A stretch of DNA of 64,000 bases from Dryomyza anilis (Eukaryota; Arthropoda; Insecta; Diptera; Dryomyzidae), in NCBI GenBank assembly GCA_951804985.1, contig OX638131.1, forward strand, positions 90,222,349 to 90,286,348, written 5' to 3'. Positions within the stretch are counted from its first letter, which is position 1. Every line of letters starts with the position of its first letter. The notes beneath the pieces were generated by a model. It saw nothing but the letters and a program-made list of their open reading frames with translations. It did no database searches and was not told the DNA's origin. Shown piece after piece: positions 45,265 to 58,065 of the stretch. Both the position numbers and the translations under genes were made by a program.

Positions 45265-45585
45265 AATAATGTATACAAATGAATTGTCTATACGATGAAT
45301 TGAATATACGATAAATTGAGCATAGGATGATTTGTGAATACGATGATTTGTGCATACGATATTTTCAAAAATGGCAGTGCTAACTTTTTGATTTTCATTT
45401 CGATCAAAATTATTAATATTTGACTGTCGTTTATTAACACAACCAGCACAAGTCCAGCACTATTCAGCACAATAATCGAAAAAAATATATATTGTGCATA
45501 CAATTAATTGTTATAAGATGAATTGTGCATGCGATGAATTGTGCATACGATGAATTGTGGATACGATGAATTGTGCATATTTCGA
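45265..45585. repeat. 17-bp minisatellite, GAATTGTGCATACGAT units
   Basis: Two short arrays (about 45280-45362 and 45492-45580) of imperfect units GATGAATTGTGCATAC are separated by about 130 bp of unrelated sequence. They lie between the MADF-BESS and Iwr1 genes. Confidence 0.75.
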
Positions 45586-45829
45586 CTAAGAAAGAATCGA
45601 TTATTAAATCGATTTTCGACTATAATCGAAATCTTTTACCATGGTCACACTGCAGTCACTAGCAGTGTTGCATTTTGAATAAATAAAAATATGTCATCGA
45701 AAAATAAAAAACTACCATTTAAAATAAAAACGTACTTTTGTAAAAAAAAAATGTATTGAAACTTACCAAAATTTTCTAAACGTTTCAAATAAAAAATAAA
45801 TTTCAGGGCAAAGAAAGAATTTTTAAAAG

Positions 45830-46130
45830 GTACAAAATTTTCGTTTCGGATCCAAAATGTACAATATATTCCCGTCGGATCAAAACAAAATATCAAAAAA
45901 GGACAGACCGTGAAATTTGAAAAGGTACACAATTTTCGAGTAGGATCCAAAATGTACAACATTTTCGAGTCGGATCAAAACTGACGAAAACAAATAAGGA
46001 CATACGAAAAAATTTTGAAAATTTTTCAAGTCGGATCCAAAATGTACAAAATTTGCCCTTTGAATAAAAACTGACGACAAAAAAAGGAAATTATCAAAAG
46101 GTACAAACATTTTTCGTCACCGAAAAAAAG
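45830..46130. repeat. Tandem repeat with a 90-95 bp unit, about three copies
   Basis: GGATCCAAAATGTACA recurs at 45848, 45943 and 46033, each followed about 20 bp later by a GTCGGATCAAAACTGACG-like word and preceded by AAAGGTACAAAATTTTCG-like sequence. Minus-strand ORFs across it mirror the repetition and are not genes. Confidence 0.7.
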
Positions 46131-46137
46131 AAAGAAA

Positions 46138-46848
46138 GACTTTACGGTCGAAATTCACAACAACAAAAAGGAGAATTGCGCTTTACCGACCGAAGTGAAA
46201 AAAAATTGCCACTCTGTATTTAAAAAAAAATTAAAACAACAACAAAAAAAGTCGCTCGGATCCCTGGTGATTTTGAAAAATCAAAAACCGTGAGACAATT
46301 ACCATTCATTTGAGTACCCACATGACCCTGTAGGTGAGTAGGTGAGACAATTTTTCAAGGTCACTAGGGGTCCGAGCGACTTTTTTTTTAAATAAAGCGC
46401 GTGCGAAAATAAAGCGAGTGACATTTTTTTGTTATCATTTCACTCCGGACGGTAAAGTGCAATTCAGCCCAAAAAAAATTGTCACGACCCGTTAAATGGG
46501 GGATCGACTAAAAATCAAAAAACGACCCTGGTCATAAGTGGTTTTTGAATTATAACGAAATGGGCGGGCTAAAATAAAAAAAAATTCAGACGATTCAGAA
46601 ACCAGATCTTAAATAAGGGGTACCACGTGACCTTGAGGTCACTTTTTTTATTTTTAAGGTCTGGTTTTTGCAATATTCGTAATAATTCTAAAATCATTTA
46701 TGATTTCAGTAGATTTCTGTAGATCGAAATTAATGGGCGGTTCCTAGGGGGCGGGTGGCAAATTGTTTTTTTTTTGCCACACTCTCCGCCCATTTAAGGG
46801 GCGTAACCTTTTTTTTTAAGTCCCTATAAAGTAAAGTTATCCCAAAAA
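46138..46848. mobile_element. MITE with ACTTTATAGGG ends, copy 2
   Basis: It shares with 40695-41465 the start TTTACGGTCGAAATTCACAA, the words GACCCTGGTCATAAGTGG and GGGGTACCACGTGACCTTGA then GGTCAC, and the end GTCCCTATAAAGTAAAGTTA. Its left half contains extra sequence, including a pair AAAGTCGCTCGGATCCC / GGGTCCGAGCGACTTTT near 46247 and 46369 that forms a further internal hairpin. Confidence 0.7.
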
Positions 46849-47185
46849 AGGCACTCCTAGTATATTTTTAACAAAAACGTACTACAAATTTAATAAAAAA
46901 AAATATTAAAAATACTTAGTACGAACTGCTAAGTATTTCGTACTGTCAAAATAAAAACGTAGGAAAGTACTCATTTATACAACTCTGGGCACTAGCACGA
47001 ATGGCATTTTTTTTTATTCTCTGCACATTTTCATGCATCGTTCTTCAAATTTTTTCAAAAATTAATTTCGTCAACTTAAAAACAGTGAAATATACATAAA
47101 TTACCACAAAAATCGACTAAAATTAACAGCGAATTAAATTTGCATTTTATTCAGAGACTTTTAAGTAATTCAAAGAAATTAAAAA

Positions 47186-50100
47186 ATGCCTGCAGTAGTT
47201 CGTGTGAAGCGTCGCATTGACGAAGAGCCTCTCGGTGCTTTTGTACTGAACGGCAAGAAGCGTCGACTGGAGGATGGCACCGAGCTGGCAGCGGAGGCAT
47301 GCAGCGCAGAAGGCGCAGCAGCACTTGCAATTGGAGGCACTGCCACTGGCAAGGATGAAATTTCGACCATACTCAAATTTGCAGGCACCATACAGTCACA
47401 GGTTGGAAAAAAGATTACAAGAAAAAAAAGTACCCTAAAAATTCAACATTTTCAGTGTTGCTTGTTGCTAATCGGGGTTGGGGATTAAAAAAAAGATCAT
47501 GTATTTGAAAAAAAAGAGTATCTCTGTAGTTCTTATTTTTTAACATTAATTTTAAGAAATGTGTTACTAAAAATTAGTGAATTTCTATTAAATAATTAAT
47601 ATACAATAGTTTTAGTACCTCTTTCGAAATATTAATAAGCTAATATTGCGTATAAAAACACGTTAATTAAAATGATAATATTTACATAAATAGGTGGCTT
47701 CCGTGGCTCGTAAATATTGCCTTGACGGTCCTCGTTTGGATTCAACATTAAATTGTTCAAATATAACAATGATCGATCATTGTATAGGTTCTGCATATGT
47801 TTCTCTATGTATTTAATTCGAATGATCCAAATTTTGATTCATTTGGAGTTTGTCCTATATTTGGAAACTGTTTTGTTCTACACAAGAGTAAATTTGTAGG
47901 TTTTAGTTTATTTTGTCGATAGTTCAAAAGAGCGATCTTATAAAAGGACGGAGAGAAAAAGTTGTTTTTGAATAAAATTTTAACTAATTGAAAATTTTAA
48001 TAGGAATTTGATTTCATTAAATTGAAGTAAATATTAAAAATTAGTACTACGGAGTAAAAAGGTATAATTTTGGAAGTGAAATGTTTCGTATAGAATTCGC
48101 GATCCTCAAGAGTAGGTTTTTTTTAACACTGTAATGAAAATTGAAATTTTTTGAAATTACACCATGCATTATTAAAAATAAGTAGAAAATGCCACTGAAT
48201 CATGAGAAATAAATACTAAAAAATAGCCAAATCACAAAATATCATCCTTTTGTTTTACTCAAATATTAGAAATCATGTTAGATATTTTTAGAAATCGTTA
48301 TTCATTCATGAGATTTGAGCTTTTGTACATAATTTAAACTATAGAAATATCAGTTTGACTATACATCTTACGCCTACCAATCGAAACTATACCGAAGATC
48401 CCACGTTTTAATTTCTGCCGAATATTTTTTAAAGATTCGATTTTTGAGTTCAAGTAACCCACTCAGAAAGGGGGTACAGTTTTTTTGGGGATTTTGTAAA
48501 GCAGAGTTATTAAAATGTTTAAACATTCAGCATTATTTATTGCCCGACTTAAAATTTAGCATTAACTAAACAATATATATTTCTTCTACTACAAATCCGA
48601 TACCATTTCCACAGGACGATAGTGCCGTCACACATCTGGCGCGCCTCACCAAGGACGAAGCCAAACAGCTGGTGCAACAAAAGTCACGCAAACCAACAGA
48701 TCTTACAGAGCGCGCTCGCCAAGAGATGCGTCAGTCGCTGCACGAGAGTCGTTTTCGGGTTGTGCAATGTTTGCGTACAACATTGGACGCTGGCAGCGGC
48801 GGCACAGATGCGGCAAGTGGTGCAGCCGGCGATGCCACAGGCACTGGCGCTACGCAGCCAAAAGAAATCACAATTGTTGATATTGAAAAACATGCAGCTG
48901 TTACAACTAATGCGGCAACAGACAACGGCAGCAACATTGCTACCACTAGCAGCAGCAGCAACATCAATAACAACAGCAGCAACACAGCATTGGATGCTGC
49001 ACAGCCCAGTGACTCGGACACCGGCTATGTGTATGATTTGTATTTGCCCGAAAATGAGCAGCAGGCCGAATACGTTGATCTGATGGATGACAATTATTTA
49101 AGGTTGGTTTTACAAATCGATCAAATATTGCTCACAAGTCGTTTCATTTAGATTTAGTTAAAAAAAAACAAAAAAAAAAATACACAAAAATAGCAAAAAT
49201 TATAAAGTTAAATACTATAAAAATTATTATAAAACAAAAAATTACTTTATAAATTACTATAAAAAGTTCTTTGAAAATTACTTGAAATAGTTCTTTAAAA
49301 AGTTTATTAAAAAGTACTTTAAAAAATAACTTAAAAATTACTTTAAATTTGAAAACTATAAAAAAAAATAATTGCTATAAAAAGTACTTTTATAAATACA
49401 TTCAAAAATTGCTATAAAATGTATTTTTAAAAACCAGTATAAAAATTGCTAAAGAAATTAGTATAAAATTACTCTAAAAATCACAAAAAAAAAAAACAAA
49501 ATATATAGTAAAAAAATTCAAATAAACTTGATTCTCTTATAGTACATATTATTATTATAATTATGATTATCATTATATTACATAAAGCATAAAGCCAAGT
49601 TCTTATTTGTAATAAGCATGTATTTATTAATCGTTAAGGTTATATTATCCGTTTAATTACTACAACAATTGCTATTGGTAAGCAAGCACAACAACAACAA
49701 CTACTACTACAACAACAACACACAACTTCAGCTAGCCATCAACAAGAATTTTCTGTAATTTAATCATTTAATCAATCAACAAACCAACCAACCAATCGAA
49801 CAAACAACAGCCATGCGCAACCATCAAAAGTTACTTTATGCTGTTTATCTTTTTTGTATATTTAATTTAAGCTTGCGTCTCAAAGTAGTCTACATTTCAA
49901 ATACATTTTGAAAAGGCAGTTTTTCTACACAAAAACAAAAAAAACAAAATTGGTATTTTTTTTTTTACTTTAGTTGAAGAAAAATATCTTGCTGCATTTC
50001 ATTTGGTTCATTTAACATATTTTGTTTTAACAAATTTAATTTTGTCTATACGCTTTTTTTAGTTTTCTTTACTGCAAGTTTAGTTCAGTGCAAGTTTAAC

Positions 50101-53100
50101 TCACTGCAAGTTGAATTCAGTTTATGTTCCTTTACTCAAGTTTTTCTCCACAGCAAAATGTTCTCTCAAACATCGTCTATTATGTTCTTTATTATATATT
50201 GTTTTTATTACATGTTTTAATCATATTTATTTCATGCATTATTACCTTTGTTTTTTTTGTATCACCTGAAAGTATTTTCTTTATGCGTTTCATCTATAGT
50301 TTCACTTCTTTTATATCGTCCTTGTAGATGTAAAACTTCTCAAGTATATTTTTAATATTTATAAAGTTGGTTTATAAAAAATGTTGTGTTTTGTTAATTT
50401 CCATTCGATCAGTTCAAAATTGATATTTGTTTTTTCTTTAAAAAGTATCAATCGTAAAATCGAATTTCACGTTCGAAACATTAATTCGCTCAAAATATAA
50501 ATATTTATGCCCACTTTCTGTATTTCGAAACGAACAACGAAACGACAAAAATTTTACGTCAAAATCTCCTCACACAAATTTTGATTTTATGTTATTTGAC
50601 TTTTAAAACTTTGAAATTTATTTAAAATTGCGTCACTTTCGTCAAATGGTATTTCACTAACTGCCTCTTGCTGTATTTCGAAACGAAAGACTATGAAATT
50701 AAAATTTTTGTGACGAAATTGATGTCAAATGTTCGTTTCATCTTTCGTTTCGTAATACAGAATGTGAGTATTAACAAAAAATAACAAACTAAATTCATTT
50801 CATAGTACTTGATCTTACTGCATTCGATTTAAAATGTTTTTTTTTGTATTAATAAAATCTACTTCTGAAACAACAAAAACCAAATTCGTTCGATTTAATT
50901 ATTTTTTTTTTATATGTTTTCAATAGGAAGTAATAATATGCCTCACCAATAATCGAAATAAAGTCGATTTATGCTTTCAGCTTTTCGACAATTATATATA
51001 TCGTCGTTGTAGAACTAAAAGTCACCAACTACATTTTCAAAATGCCAATTGTTTCTTTACAAAAACCTTAATATATCTTTCAATTTTTGATCGAAGGACT
51101 CGATGATATAAAAATGTGAATCTATCAATTGGTATTTCAACTTTAAAAATATAACAATTACTTTTTGACATAATTACCAATAAAGTTGAAATTTAAGATT
51201 TTCATAAAAATGTATTTGGTGACTTTTCGTACTACAACGACGATATAAAAAAATGATGTACACTATTTTTTAAATTGCACTTTGCTTAGATTATTGGTTA
51301 GACTGTATTTTTATACGACTATTAAAATATTTAATAAATTTCATCAGGTTTTTTTTTATAATATAACGCACTAATTACATTTAAAAATAAAATATTTGAT
51401 AATTGAATTTCTTTTGTTTTACTTTTATGAGGACGTATAATCGATAAAATAAAGTATTAACCCTTATAACGTAAAACGAAAACGTCAGAAATTCCAATAA
51501 AACAAAAACGGTGACGAAAGCAACAAGTTGAAAAATACTTTCACTGAAATTTCTGTCGTTTTTTAACAAATTCGTTTCGTTCTACATTTTAAGTAGGCAA
51601 GTGTTTTTCAATGACGATTTAAAACACATTTTTAACTATAGTCAAAATTAAGCTGGAGCTTAAATTTAATTACGACTTTTTTGACAGTTTTCCTATGAAA
51701 ATAAATGTCAAAAAGCTATAAATTAAAATAAACTCCAGTTTAAAAATGACTATAGTTACGCGCCTTTATCTTTAAATCAATTTCAAACACATTTGTATTT
51801 AATTTTTATGTACTGTTTTCATATTTCAGTCTCAAATACATTTTTACATATTCATTGCTAAACTGTTTTCATATTTTTAATCAACTCTCAACTCACCTTT
51901 TTTTTTTAAGGCTTATTATATAAACCATGTTCTGTACTTGTCTTATATTTATTTTATTTATAAATTTTTGCTGATCATTTTCTTTTAAATTAACTAAAAA
52001 GAAAAATCCAAATATCTTTTTAGTTAATTTAAAAAATTTCAATTTACTTTATTTAACACTTTAAACATTGAATAATTTAAACTATGTATAATAATAGATT
52101 GTTGTTTTCCATTGACTGAATAAATTGAAATTTAAAAATATTAAATGATTTAAAATAAAAATAATGTTTAAAATATGTTTTACGACCAAATTCTGTAATT
52201 CACCGTGACAAAAATATCGTCTGAAATTTGTTTCAAAATAATGTGATTTTTATACAAAGTGTGCAGTTCTCGTATTTGAACACTGTAGCGACTCTACAGC
52301 AGCCTATACGAACTAGCTGCAACACAACAACAGTAATTGACAAAAATTACACTTGATGCAGTTTTTACTGCTTGCCTTCTCGTCACTTTGTGCAGAACAG
52401 AATTCGCATTTTGTTCATTATACAAAGTGATTTTATAGGTTTAGCTAAGCACAAACTGCATACAAGACTGCTGATGAGGAAGCTTAGCTGCTTCCGAAAC
52501 AGCTTTACGGTCGGCCAACAAGTTTTTGGGTTTTTTGTCAATTACTGCTGTTGTTTTTTTGAACCAGTGCAAAATACATATTGCATTTGGTAAATCTAGA
52601 GCCCGACAAATTAGTTTTTTCATTACTCTATTTTAAGGTCAATTAAAAACTAACAACATTAAAAAATGTTCATGTATAAAAATTCAAAAACCTTAAAACT
52701 GGAATTGAAACATTATTTTTGTGTTTCGTTTTAACCTTTTATAACTTTTATAAAAAAGTGTCAAAAAGACCCATGAAAAGAGAACTTATAGCGTTCATGT
52801 TTTAGCGAAGGATCTTTGTAAATTTTACTTTATATCAAATATTTGATTTATATCAAGTAACTAACACATCTAATAGGTTTATTTTTTTTTTTGATTCTTT
52901 TGAAAAAGGCATAATGGGTTAACAACTCGAAAAATTAATGTAGTTTAAAAAAGTTGCTAATTTTTAGTTGTACTTTTTAGAATATATAAGATTTTCTTAT
53001 GTTTGTAATCAAAGCTTCTATTTCGACGTGCGGTTTATTACAAATATACATGATAAGGTCGTGCGGACATTTTTTATAACAACTTAAAGCTTATTTTATT

Positions 53101-56005
53101 AAAATTTCTTCATTCATTAACGTTGTTATGCATTCACTAAACAAATGTTTAATTAACAGCCAGATATTGTATCTCGAAGTGACTGAGTCCTCTCACATCG
53201 TCTGAAAAGTTGTATTTCATATCTACACGCATTCCGCCCGTTGGCTCTTACGTTGACTTTGTTCCCTCTTACGTTCTATGAAGCCGCTGTAAACATCGAA
53301 ACATGAAGCGTTACCAACAATCAAACTTGATTCAAAATAAATAAAAATTTAGTCAAAATGACCAAATTTTTGAATCTGGCACTACTAAAATCTATATTAT
53401 TTTAGCAAATACGCAAACCATTCATAATTTTGCGATGATTTGGGTTTGGAAAATAGAAAAACATAGATTTTTTCAGTAAACAAAAAAACAGTTGTACTGA
53501 GAAAGATGTCAAATATTTGTTTGTGTGAATTTTCGTCATTTTTGCAATTTTTTCTAACTTGCTTTGTAAATTGATTCTTTGGGTGAAAAGAAATGTGTAG
53601 TGTATTCAAAAATTATGAGTCCTTTTTTTGTGAAAATTTTAGTGAACGGAGCCAAAAAAGCTGCCGTCTAATTTGACACAATATTCGTGCGGTTGAGTTT
53701 TATGAAATACAAATTATTTCTTTACGTCGCCGCAAACCGTGTGACGTTAGACGTTTTGCGCTCTACAAAATACAAAAATTCACACCGGCGTGCGTGACTA
53801 CTTCCGTCAATTATCGAGATACAATATCTGGCTGTAAATTTACAACTGGTTATATTTTGATATAGAAATTTGGAAAATGAAGTAATAATTAATTTAGGTA
53901 AATCAGAATAATTTAACTTAATGAAACATTAATATCATTTCCGAACGATTAATCGATTAATTAAAATTAATCATAAATCTGATTAATAAATTTTGCAATA
54001 TAACCAGAATTTTGATTAATTTAAACATTTTTGTACAACATAAATTAAGTGAAGTTTGAAAACAATTTAGAAAAATATATATAAAAAGATTTTAAAAAGT
54101 TCAATAACCAGGTGTTAAAATTTTCGCCAGACAAAAGTTGATTAATCAAATGTTGTAATTGATCCACTGCTGATAAAACCCTAAGAATTTGAATAATTCT
54201 GAATTTTGTTTAATCAATCATTCAACAGTGGATCACAAAGTTTAATTAATCTATAAATCACACAGCTCTATTTTGATTTATGAAACATTCAACAATTGAT
54301 TAATCAAACAGTTTAATTTATCCCTTAATCGCACAGATCTATTAAAATACTAAACTAAAGCAAAATTTTATTTATTCATCCATTGTATTCGTTGCCAGAA
54401 AATGCTTTGTAAAAAAAGATTGATTTGACTTCTGCTTTTGATTGTTGGGTTGATTATATTTGTTTTTTTAATACAAAACTTTAAACTCTTTTATTTTTTC
54501 TCCTTTTTCGTATTCTTTTAGTACCTTGCTACAATCATTTGGCGCACTTTTTTTATTATTCTGTGTAGTGATTTATAGCGAGTGCTACATATTGCACACG
54601 CATTAGTTTAATTATTTTAAGCAACATTTAGTTCAATAAATAGAGCACAAATGGCAAACAATTTAATGTGATTTTGTTTCCTAGTTTTAAGCAAACAATA
54701 ATATGGCAAAAAAAAAATATAATTTAAATGCAAAAAAATGAGTTAGAAAAAAGAAAATACTTAAAAATTAATAAAAATATTTTTGTTTTTTGAGAAATAT
54801 AAATTTTTGAAACAATTTAAAACTTAAAGACTAAATAACAATTTGAAAACTATACATTTTATAAGTTTTTTTTATATAATAATAATTCTACTACTGCTTG
54901 GTTTAAGTAAGAACATGAAAAATAAATAAAAAAAAACATGAAATCTGAAAAGATATTTCTAAACTTAACTAATAATCACATAATTATTTATACCAATTCA
55001 TTTAATATTATGGCAAAACAAAAGCAAACAAAAATAAAAAAAAAAAAACTGAAATATATGAAATCTAATTAAAATCATAAAAATATTGTTTTATTTTATA
55101 TTTACAACTTTGAAAATACACATTATGTTATTATTTATTTTTGAATTTTTTTTTTGCTAAAACCAAGTTTTTATATAAAAAATATAACTCTTAAATTTAT
55201 GTTTCCCATACATTTGGCTATTGAAACTATTGAAGAACATATTAATTTGAAAAGATTTATTAAAAATCGTATTAAAAATTTTCAATTTTGAATTCTATGC
55301 AAAAATGTTTATTTTTATTTTAAATATTTTTAATTATAAACTATTCAATTTTTATATTTTTAAAGCATTTTTTTATAATAAAAACCTTGGAGTTAAAAAG
55401 CAATTTGACTCTTTTTCTCTCCCACATTTAGCGTGCGCGCTTTTGACGATCTCGTCTATGAGGATCGTTTCAACAATGACATTGACGATGAATACGATTC
55501 TGAAGATTCAAATCAAGAGAATCATGTTGACAATGATTATCCAGACGAAGACGACGATTATGAAATGCATGGTGATCGTGTTAACGATGATGACGACGAA
55601 GATCAGGATAATGAAACTGTGGCCGCACGTCAAATGCGTCGTGCCGTTGAGAAATTTGTTTTCGCTGACGACGACGATGATGAAAAACTTAAATCGGCTG
55701 ATGACAGTGAAGAAGATGAATACAATGATTTGTCCAGTGAGGATGAAGATTGTGCTGTATACAGCGATCCGTATGTGCATTCAGTCGATGCTGACGAGGA
55801 ATGTTTTGCCGATGACGTTGACTTTTGCGATGTCGATCGTTATGGTTTGGCGTATGCGCGTTATAAGGCGCGTATTTTGAAACGTTTAAAGGGCGAGGCG
55901 GCTGATGGCAAAGACAAGAACAGCGACGATGAAGATGCCGGTGAGGATTCTGCAGAGGAACGCTATCATAGCGCCAGCGAAAATGATGATACTTTTTATG
56001 ATTGA
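47186..56005 (+). CDS. Iwr1: RNA polymerase II nuclear localisation protein Iwr1 (SLC7A6OS family), 425 aa
   Basis: Iwr1 proteins bind assembled RNA polymerase II and guide it into the nucleus. Exons are 47186-47401, 48615-49102 and 55432-56005 (stop TGA). The sum is 1278 nt, phases match, and no stop interrupts. The N terminus VVRVKRRIDEEPLGAFVL (residues 3-20) followed by KKRR is basic, as in the family, where it serves nuclear import. The central SDTGYVYDLYLPENE and the acidic DSEDSNQENHVDNDYPDED block are the conserved family core. Ser/Asn/Thr-rich and Asp/Glu-rich stretches make it longer than human SLC7A6OS (309 aa) and yeast Iwr1 (353 aa). Exon 1 read without splicing would stop soon after 47401. 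From memory the Drosophila orthologue is fs(2)ltoPP43. Intron 2 is 6.3 kb and full of MITEs. Confidence 0.9.
47402..48614 (+). other. Iwr1 intron 1, nothing recognised
   Basis: The donor CAG/GTTGG and acceptor TTTCCACAG/GAC bound 1.2 kb of AT-rich sequence without identifiable repeats or exons. Confidence 0.7.
49675..49730. repeat. (CAA)n/(CTA)n microsatellite
   Basis: An ACAACAACAACAACTACTAC-type tract inside Iwr1 intron 2. Confidence 0.75.
50508..50771. mobile_element. MITE with CTGTATTTCGAAACGAA ends
   Basis: CACTTTCTGTATTTCGAAAC on the left answers CGTTTCGTAATACAGAATGT then GAG on the right. A third copy of the end word (GCTGTATTTCGAAACGAAAG) lies at about 50670 inside. It is in Iwr1 intron 2. 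Confidence 0.6.
50995..51249. mobile_element. MITE with TATATCGTCGTTGTAG ends
   Basis: ATATCGTCGTTGTAGAACTA then AAAGTCACCAA on the left is matched by the complement of TTGGTGACTTTTCGTACTAC then AACGACGATAT on the right. The inner parts also pair (CCAATTG / CAATTGG; TTTCAACTTTAAA / TAAAGTTGAAA). It is in Iwr1 intron 2. Confidence 0.75.
51461..51597. mobile_element. Short MITE-like inverted repeat
   Basis: ACGTAAAACGAAAACGTCAG then AAATTCC pairs imperfectly with GAAATTTCTGTCG and TTCGTTTCGTTCTACATTTT. About 137 bp, in Iwr1 intron 2. Ends are less certain than for its neighbours. Confidence 0.45.
51633..51757. mobile_element. 125-bp hairpin MITE with AACTATAGTC ends
   Basis: AACTATAGTCAAAATTAAGC then TGGAG pairs with CTCCAGTTTAAAAATGACTA then TAGTT. 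The inner TTTTTTGACAG/TGTCAAAAAGC also pair. It is fully self-complementary and lies in Iwr1 intron 2. Confidence 0.7.
53157..53834. mobile_element. TAA-flanked DNA element with CAGCCAGATATTGTATCTCG ends
   Basis: CAGCCAGATATTGTATCTCG then A at the left is matched exactly by the reverse complement at the right (ending TATCTGGCTG). It is flanked by TAA on both sides (53154-53156 and 53835-53837). The 678-bp interior has no recognisable protein. A 3-bp TAA duplication suggests a PIF/Harbinger-like relative. Confidence 0.7.
53838..55431. repeat. Rest of Iwr1 intron 2, with GATTAATCAAA words
   Basis: The block 53930-54330 holds scattered GATTAATCAA and ATTAATCGATTAAT words like those of the element at 57385-57882, but with no pair of ends. 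The remainder is AT-rich up to the acceptor CCCACATTTAG at 55421-55431. Confidence 0.4.
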
Positions 56006-56096
56006 ATTGCCTATGGTGCAAAAAGTTAGTTAGTTGTTGCTGCTGCTGTTTTTGTGTGTGAACTGTGAACATTTTTTATAATACCAAATTTTATGT

Positions 56097-56102
56097 AATA
56101 AA
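56097..56102 (+). terminator. Candidate polyadenylation signal of Iwr1
   Basis: AATAAA lies 92 bases after the TGA stop, preceded by a T-rich stretch. Confidence 0.5.
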
Positions 56103-56699
56103 AAAGAAGTATTTTTTTTTTGAAAAATTAATTTAATAATATTTTTAGATATTAATAAAATAAAATATTTGTGGATTATTCCATATAAAGTCTATATTGC
56201 TCTATGTAGAGAATATTTTAAAGACTTTTTTTTAAATTTAACCAAATACTTTAAAAGTCTTTACGAATTTTTTGAAATTTTTGTGAAATTTAATATTTAT
56301 TGAATACTTGAAATAAGTGCTAAGTAATATTATTAATAAAAATACTTCAAAGCACAATTTTTTAGTTTTTTTTTGCGTAATTTGATTTCTATAAGTCATA
56401 TTTTAATAAGTAGTACAGTGTATAAAATACAATTTAGATCGCTGGTATGGACCATCATTAAATCATAAATTCTAAATATACTAAAAAAAAAATACAAATT
56501 TTCGAGTGTGGAGCGATATATCTGGCATACTTGGAATATTGGTATTCCTTTTATATTGAAATTTTCCTTGTCATTTAGAAAAGCATATTTTTTAAAAAGT
56601 TTATTGGCAAACTCATTTTCTTAAGATCTATAATTTTCATATTCTAAAAAGTGCCTGAAAATGGTTTGGAACAAAGATTCTGGAATCTCGATTGCATGT

Positions 56700-56830
56700 T
56701 AATCGATTATTCAAGTTTTCTGAATTATCAAGTTCCTGCTTAATTGATTAATCAAGTTATTGATTAATCAGAGTTTTGATTAGTCAGAGTTTTGATTAAT
56801 TAAAATCGAAATTATTTTATTCAACATTTG
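56700..56830. repeat. GATTAATCAGAGTTTTGATTAATC repeat block
   Basis: Several GATTAATCA words in both orientations at 56700-56815, related to 57385-57882 but without its terminal TAGGGCTG, so probably a decayed copy. Confidence 0.45.
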
Positions 56831-57384
56831 AATTCTGAATTTAGTGAAAATTAAATTTTAAATCAATAAATAGATGTTTTTTGAAATGTTTTTAAGAATC
56901 TGTAGTAACATTTTAAAACATTTTGCGTCAGTTTTCCATTCATAAATTTTGATGAATATAAATTGTGCTTAATAATAATCTGAATAAAGGGAACACTAAT
57001 TAATTGATTAATCAACCCAAGAAACATTTTTACGGAGCTCCGGCATAAACGAAATCACAATTCCGTCATTGCCGGCACGTTAACGGCACATTCAGCAAGT
57101 ATCCGTCCAAGCAAGTACTAAAACGGAACGATAACGTGCCGATAAATCGCACGACTCCGTTTTTATGCCGGCATTTTCGGTTTTTAGAAAATAATAAGTT
57201 TGAACTCCGTTTTGACGGTGCCGTTTTCGTGCCGGTGGAGAAGGATTACAACGTTTTCTTCTCGTTAATACTCCGTCTCGCCGGTACCGATTTTCTTCCG
57301 TTGTAGCCTGAGTGTTTGAAACATGAAATCAAAAATCATTTAATATTGCGAAGCAGGACATTGAAAGAAAAGTAGCATAAATAT

Positions 57385-57882
57385 TAGGGCTGTGCGATTA
57401 ATCAATTAATCAAAATCTTAATTAATCAGAATCCTGATTAATCGATTAATCAGAAACCGTGATTAATCAGAACTCTGATTAATCTGGCTAATCAGCATTT
57501 TGATTAACTGAAAATGAATTCAATAGCATTTGAAAATTTTGTCAACTTAAATAAAGAGAAAAATTATTTTTAAAACAATTAAAAAATAAAATAAAGTTTT
57601 CTATATGTGCAAGAAATATATAGTAAAGTATTTTTAAATACTTTGCGACGCAAAAGTTAATTAATCAGAAATTCTGATTAATCAAAATGTTGATTAATCA
57701 ATTAATCACAATTTTGATTAATCAGAATCCTAATTAATTGATTAATCAATGTTATGATTAATCAAAAATCTTGATTAATTGATTAATTAATTAATCAAGA
57801 TTTTTGATTAATCAGAACATTGATTATTTTTGAAAATTGATTAATCACATAATTTGATTAATCGATTAATCGCTCAGCCCTA
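57385..57882. mobile_element. hAT-type MITE, TAGGGCTGTGCGATTAATC ends, 8-bp target duplication
   Basis: The left end TAGGGCTGTGCGATTAATC matches the complement of GATTAATCGCTCAGCCCTA. Direct 8-bp copies of ATAAATAT flank it (57377-57384 and 57883-57890), as expected of hAT elements. The 498-bp interior is a series of GATTAATCAGAATTCTGATT units in both orientations. It sits inside the 57014-58747 element. Confidence 0.85.
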
Positions 57883-58065
57883 ATAAATATTGTTAACATT
57901 TTCTTAATATATATTGTCTTCTTCATTGCAGACTAGCAAAGGACACTATGGATTATTAATGGTGGAACAAAGCCATGGATCATGGAAGCAGAAATCAATG
58001 TCTTCAACACTAACGAATCAATTAACGGTTGCATCTATTTTGTTTAACTGCTCCTATATTTTTCT

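Noticed and set aside
55305..55880. 191-codon plus-strand frame rich in Met, Thr and Ile
   Set aside because: It is the +1 shifted reading of the acidic GAT/GAC/GAA repeats of Iwr1 exon 3; the Iwr1 frame carries the family motifs.
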